Below, in pieces: positions 37,477-40,749 of a stretch of 40,749 bases of DNA (the stretch's first letter is position 1; each line of letters begins with the position of its first letter). The translations under genes were made by a program, and so were the position numbers. Where the stretch lies: the NCBI GenBank assembly GCA_044508265.1, contig JBIQIB010000023.1, forward strand, positions 1-40,749, written 5' to 3'. Source of the stretch: JAEZDP01 sp044508265 (GTDB lineage: Bacteria > Acidobacteriota > Vicinamibacteria > Vicinamibacterales > Vicinamibacteraceae). Under the pieces are notes generated by a model, which was not told the DNA's origin, ran no database searches, and saw only the letters and a list, made by a program, of their open reading frames with translations.

Positions 37477-38766
37477 ATGCTCGACCCAGCTCAGCTTCGC
37501 GACGACTTCGATGCGGTCCGTCAACGTGTGCAACGCCGCGGTGGAGACGTTGCGCCGGCCTTCGATCGCCTGGCGGATTTCGACGCCAGGCGGCGCGAGC
37601 TGCTGCCGCGCGTCGAGCAGCTGAAGGCGGAGCGCAACCGCGACGGTGAGGCGATCGCCCAGGCGAAGCGGCGTGGCGAGGATGCCTCGGCGCTCCTGGC
37701 CGCGAGCGGGACGCGCGCCGAGACCATCAAGCAGCTCGACGCGGAGCTGAAGGCGCTCGAGGACGAACGTCGCGCGCTGCTGCTCACGCTGCCGAACGCC
37801 CCGCACGACTCGGTACCCGACGGACGCGACGCCGCCGACAACGTCGAGGTGCGGCGCGTCGGCGATCCGCCGGCCTTCGACTTCACGCCGCAGGCCCACT
37901 GGGACCTCGGCCCGGCGCTCGGCATCCTCGACTTCGAACGGGCGGCGCGCATGTCCGGGGCCAGGTTTGCGGTGCTGCTCGGCGCGGGTGCCCGGATGGC
38001 GCGCGCCTTGATCAACCTGATGCTCGACCTGCACAGCCGCGAGCACGGGTACACCGAGGTGGAGCCGCCCTTCCTCGTCAACACCGACGCGCTCACCGGT
38101 ACCGGCAACCTGCCGAAGTTCGAGGCCGACCTGTTCCGCATCGCCGGCGACTGGGACCTGTTCCTCATCCCGACGGCGGAGGTGCCGCTCACGAACCTGC
38201 ATCGCGAGGAGCTGCTCGAGCAGGCCAGCCTGCCGCTGCGCTATACGGCGTACACGCCGTGCTTCCGCAGCGAGGCCGGCAGCTACGGCGCGGACGTGCG
38301 CGGCCTCATCCGGCAGCACCAGTTCGACAAGGTGGAGCTGATGGCGTTCACGACGCCGGACGACTCGTACGACGAGCTCGAGCGGCTGACCGGCAGCGCC
38401 GAGCGTGTGCTGCAGACGCTCGGCCTGCCGTTCCGCACGATGCTGCTGTGCGCGGGCGACATGGGGTTCGCATCCGCCAAGACGTACGACATCGAGGTGT
38501 GGCTGCCGAGCCAGCAGACCTATCGCGAGATTTCGTCGTGCAGCAACACCGAGGCGTTCCAGGCGCGCCGCGCGGGCATCCGCTATCGTCCGTCCGCCGG
38601 TGGCAAGCCGGTGCACGTCCACACGCTGAACGGGTCGGGACTGGCGGTGGGGCGCACGCTGATCGCCATCCTGGAGAACTACCAGCAGGCGGACGGCAGC
38701 GTCCGCGTGCCGCCCGCCCTCGTGCCCTACATGGGCGGCATCGAGGTCATCACCCCGCGCACCTGA
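37477..38766 (+). CDS. serS: Seryl-tRNA synthetase
   Basis: This 429-residue class II aminoacyl-tRNA synthetase charges tRNA-Ser and tRNA-Sec. The N-terminal tRNA-binding coiled coil spans about residues 25-100 (RRRELLPRVEQLKAERNRDG onward). The catalytic core has motif 2 CFRSEAGSYGADVRGLIRQH at about 262-281 and motif 3 GSGLAVGRTLIAILENYQ from about 386. The TAEVPLTN loop is also present. The ATG at 37477 fits the conserved MLDPAQLRDDFDAVRQR start. Because SelD here is a selenoprotein, this enzyme should also serylate tRNA-Sec. It converges with the DUF1080 gene. Confidence 0.97.
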   Translation: MLDPAQLRDDFDAVRQRVQRRGGDVAPAFDRLADFDARRRELLPRVEQLKAERNRDGEAIAQAKRRGEDASALLAASGTRAETIKQLDAELKALEDERRALLLTLPNAPHDSVPDGRDAADNVEVRRVGDPPAFDFTPQAHWDLGPALGILDFERAARMSGARFAVLLGAGARMARALINLMLDLHSREHGYTEVEPPFLVNTDALTGTGNLPKFEADLFRIAGDWDLFLIPTAEVPLTNLHREELLEQASLPLRYTAYTPCFRSEAGSYGADVRGLIRQHQFDKVELMAFTTPDDSYDELERLTGSAERVLQTLGLPFRTMLLCAGDMGFASAKTYDIEVWLPSQQTYREISSCSNTEAFQARRAGIRYRPSAGGKPVHVHTLNGSGLAVGRTLIAILENYQQADGSVRVPPALVPYMGGIEVITPRT

Positions 38767-38784
38767 CGCGACAGCCCGCCCGGC

Positions 38785-39561
38785 TCACGACAGCAGCCGG
38801 ATCCTGATGTTGCGGAACCAGACGGGCGCCTCGAGCGGGCTGACGCTCGAATGCTGCAGCGCCACGTGCCCCTCGTGGCGGCGGCCGAAGTCGGGCATGT
38901 CGGCGAACCCGCTCCCGCGGACCGTGTCGAGGAACGAATCTTCGCCCACGTTCACGGTCACGATGCGCCGGCCGTTCAGAGTGTACTCCAGCGCTGCACC
39001 GCGTACCGTGATGCGCGCGCTGTTCCACTCCCCGGCCGGCCGGGGCCGCGCGTCCACCGGCGCGACGAGTCCGTAGATCGACCCGGCCGCCGTCTTCGCG
39101 ACCTTCCCATCGGGATGACGCGCGTCGTCCAGCACCTGGAACTCGAGCCCCGTGTGCCAGACCTCGGGATGGTCCTCGTGGACGTGGACGAAGATGCCGC
39201 TGTTGCCATTCGGCGCGACGCGCCACTCGAGTTCGAGCTCGTAGTCCGCGAAGCGCTCGCGCGTCACCAGGTCTACCACGGTGCCGCCCACCAGCGGCGT
39301 CAGCGCGCCGTCCTCCACACGCCAGCCGTCGGTGGGGAAGTCGTCGCGGCGGAAGCCGCGCCAGCGCTCGACCGACGTGCCGTCGAAGAGGGTGATCCAG
39401 CCATCGGAGACGGCAGCTTCTGGCGAGGGCGTCCTGTCGGGCGCCGGCGGGCTGCAGGCCGCTGCGGCTGCCGCGAACGCGACGCCTGCCACGCAGGGGA
39501 GCAGGAGGATGGTGAGGCGGCTCGGGCGCGCAGGGCCGCAGTGCGATGACATGACGAACAT
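38785..39561 (-). CDS. DUF1080 (3-keto-disaccharide hydrolase) domain lipoprotein
   Basis: The 258-residue protein has an N-terminal signal (RLTILLLPCVAGVAFAAAA) followed by Cys36 in an AAAC lipobox, so it is probably a lipoprotein. The rest is one DUF1080 domain: DGWITLFDGTSVERWRG, DFPTDGWRVEDGALTPLVGG, then DYELELEWRVAPNGNSGIFV, LEFQVLDDARHPDG and the end PVWFRNIRIRLL. The fold is a concanavalin-like beta sandwich. Some members cleave 3-keto-disaccharides, and the family is expanded in Planctomycetes, Acidobacteria and Bacteroidetes. An ATG 9 bases downstream (39552) is an equally possible start. The open frame upstream runs across the tRNA gene and is not coding. Confidence 0.88.
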   Translation of the reverse strand: MFVMSSHCGPARPSRLTILLLPCVAGVAFAAAAAACSPPAPDRTPSPEAAVSDGWITLFDGTSVERWRGFRRDDFPTDGWRVEDGALTPLVGGTVVDLVTRERFADYELELEWRVAPNGNSGIFVHVHEDHPEVWHTGLEFQVLDDARHPDGKVAKTAAGSIYGLVAPVDARPRPAGEWNSARITVRGAALEYTLNGRRIVTVNVGEDSFLDTVRGSGFADMPDFGRRHEGHVALQHSSVSPLEAPVWFRNIRIRLLS

Positions 39562-39599
39562 CGGATGAGCATAGCCGTTCGACCTCGAGGGAACTTGGG

Positions 39600-39605
39600 T
39601 ACACT
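39600..39605 (+). promoter_or_regulatory. Candidate -10 element for tRNA-Ser
   Basis: TACACT ends 7 bases before the first base of the tRNA, the right distance for transcription to start close to the mature 5' end. No clear -35 is seen. Confidence 0.35.
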
Positions 39606-39612
39606 CGTGCGC

Positions 39613-39702
39613 GGAGGGATGGCCGAGTGGTTTAAGGCAGCGGTCTTGAAAACCGTCGTACGGGAAACCGTACCGTGGGTTCGAATCCCACTCCCTCCGC
39701 CA
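39613..39702 (+). tRNA. tRNA-Ser (anticodon UGA)
   Basis: The acceptor arms GGAGGGA and TCCCTCC pair fully, with discriminator G and encoded CCA. The D arm has GCC and GGC. The anticodon stem GCGGT/ACCGT closes the loop CTTGAAA, giving anticodon TGA for UCN serine codons. The long variable arm (GTACGG with CCGTAC) is typical of class II tRNA-Ser. The T loop is TTCGAAT. A 5-bp hairpin (GTCAC/GTGAC, 39724-39737) follows, without a T tract. Confidence 0.97.
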
Positions 39703-39883
39703 TCCCTGGCACGGTCCATTCCAGTCACACGAGTGACGGTTCGTTCGGCGTCCACTACCTCCTGCCTGCACGCAGATCGGTCGAGCTGCGACGGACGTTC
39801 CGCGGTGCTATCGTGAGAGCGTTCTACGACTCGCACGCGCACCTCGCGCGTCCGCTGCGTCGGAATCGCCCGAGGGAGGCAAC

Positions 39884-40264
39884 GTGGGCCTGCACGTGCT
39901 GCTGGTCGAAGACGACGATCTGTTACGCGGGCTCACCGCCCGGATCCTGCGCAGCCTCGGGCACGACGTGCACGAAGCCGGCGACGGCCCGGGTGCGATG
40001 GCGGCGATCTCCGCCGACTCCAGCTTCGACGTGGTGTTTGCCGACGTGAAGCTCGGCGGAGGCTTCGACGGCATGGAGCTCGCCCGACGCGCCCTCGTTG
40101 CCTGCGACTGGCTGCAGGTCGTGCTCACCTCGGGCGACCCATCGACCTTCCGCGCGAGCGCCGAGCTGGGCTCGCGCGTGACGACCCTGGCAAAGCCGTA
40201 TCGCAAGGACCAGCTCCAGGCGCTGCTCGAGTCGGTCGGGGAGCGGACGCCGCCGTCTTCCTGA
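39884..40264 (+). CDS. Single-domain response regulator (receiver domain only)
   Basis: The 126-residue protein is a stand-alone CheY-like receiver. The acidic pocket is E9, D10 and D11 (LLVEDDD), the phosphoacceptor is Asp54 in VVFADVKLGGG, the switch threonine is Thr82 in VVLTSGD, and the conserved Lys104 is in LAKPYRKDQL. There is no output domain and no histidine kinase next to it, so its partner is unknown. The start is a GTG at 39884 with GGGAGG 4 bases upstream. It lies 181 bases after the tRNA gene and before leuC. Confidence 0.9.
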   Translation: MGLHVLLVEDDDLLRGLTARILRSLGHDVHEAGDGPGAMAAISADSSFDVVFADVKLGGGFDGMELARRALVACDWLQVVLTSGDPSTFRASAELGSRVTTLAKPYRKDQLQALLESVGERTPPSS

Positions 40265-40388
40265 CGCTCTGCCCGCGGCCGTCAGCGCGGGCCGCCGGCA
40301 GCGACCGCTCATTAGGCGCAGTTATGGGCTACCCCGTCGCGTCGCCAGACGCTTTATGGGCCGGCCCCATTCCTGCTACCATGAGCGG

Positions 40389-40749
40389 GTGGGAAAGACT
40401 CTCCTTCAAAAGGTGTGGGATCAGCACACGGTCAGGCGCCTGCCGACCGGGCAGACCCAGCTGTTCATCGGCCTTCACCTCGTCCATGAAGTGACCAGTC
40501 CGCAGGCCTTCGACGACCTGCGCCGCCGCGGCTGGAGCGTGCGCTTTCCGCACCGCACCTTCGCGACCGTGGACCACATCGTGCCGACGAAGAACCTCGC
40601 CAGGCCGTTCGCGGACCAGATGGCCGAGGCCATGTTCGCGTCGCTCGAGAAGAACTGCCGCGAGTTCGGTGTTCCCCTCTACGACCATGGGTCTGGCCGT
40701 CAGGGCATCGTGCACGTGATCGGTCCCGAGCTCGGGCTCACGCAGCCGG
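40389..40749 (+). CDS. leuC: 3-isopropylmalate dehydratase large subunit, 5' part only
   Basis: The first 120 codons are visible, running off the window end. LeuC with LeuD isomerises 2- to 3-isopropylmalate in leucine synthesis, using a 4Fe-4S cluster in the cytoplasm. The sequence matches the canonical LeuC N-terminus: GKTLLQKVWDQHTVRRLPTG, QTQLFIGLHLVHEVTSPQAF, RGWSVRFPHRTFATVDHIVP and EKNCREFGVPLYDHGSGRQG, then IVHVIGPELGLTQP. The start is a GTG at 40389. The cluster-binding cysteines lie beyond the window. A homologous aconitase-type isomerase is less likely given the very close LeuC pattern. Confidence 0.93.
   Translation, partial: MGKTLLQKVWDQHTVRRLPTGQTQLFIGLHLVHEVTSPQAFDDLRRRGWSVRFPHRTFATVDHIVPTKNLARPFADQMAEAMFASLEKNCREFGVPLYDHGSGRQGIVHVIGPELGLTQP

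Noticed and set aside
39562..39771. N-terminal extension of the DUF1080 protein
   Set aside because: It translates the tRNA-Ser gene in reverse (the familiar false WDSNPRYGFPYDGF-type peptide), so it is not coding.
40271..40292. Hairpin with arms GCCCGCG and CGCGGGC after the receiver gene as a terminator
   Set aside because: The 7-bp stem is real but has no T tract, and such palindromes are common at this GC content.

Overview
The window is a GC-rich (about two thirds G+C by eye) piece of a bacterial chromosome around its replication origin. It is almost fully coding and housekeeping, with no insertion sequences, phage genes or CRISPR arrays. The origin order (mnmE, mnmG, rsmG, parA, parB on one side; rpmH, dnaA, dnaN, gyrB, gyrA on the other), an LPS heptose gene, a Wzm/Wzt exporter, DUF3014, DUF885 and DUF1080 proteins and the high GC suggest a Gram-negative bacterium. 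Acidobacteriota, perhaps Vicinamibacteria, is my best guess, but it is inference: no 16S gene is present. Two runs of exactly 100 N show that this is a scaffold, probably metagenomic.

Layout. (1) 1-10756, minus strand: a seven-gene ATP synthase operon (b', b, delta, alpha, gamma, beta, epsilon; a and c are absent) with a good promoter inside the end of selD. It runs on with tight spacing into a PP2C phosphatase, an ABC-2 polysaccharide exporter (permease and ATPase) and a heptose-1-phosphate adenylyltransferase. After a 393-base gap comes a DUF3014 membrane protein cut by the window edge. (2) 10739-14782, minus: rsmG, parA, parB (3' end lost in a gap) and selD. Three parS sites lie between rsmG and parA, flanked by inverted arrays of a degenerate 8-base repeat. 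(3) 14796-21091, minus: mnmG, mnmE, khpB/jag, yidC, yidD, rnpA, rpmH. (4) 21092-29647, plus: the likely origin with paired DnaA boxes, then dnaA, dnaN, gyrB, gyrA; recF is missing from its usual place. (5) 29660-34375, minus: rsmI, glmU, pcrA. (6) 34384-40749: a DUF885 metallopeptidase-like protein, an FmdB zinc ribbon, galU, serS, a DUF1080 lipoprotein, tRNA-Ser(UGA), a lone receiver domain and the 5' end of leuC.

The most striking observation is selD. Plain ORF calling starts it at an internal ATG and drops the N-terminus. Reading further upstream, the frame continues through an in-frame UGA placed exactly where SelD has its catalytic Cys/Sec (context RLTEYAACAG-U-ASKL). The UGA sits at the base of a strong hairpin whose apical loop starts with G 16 bases after the UGA, as expected for a bacterial SECIS. 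SelD here is therefore almost certainly a selenoprotein, and the organism should carry selA, selB and selC elsewhere.

The second unexplained signal is the 8-base repeat family (NNGCYGRY) on both sides of the parS cluster. One assembly gap falls in it and has the same 55-mer on both flanks.
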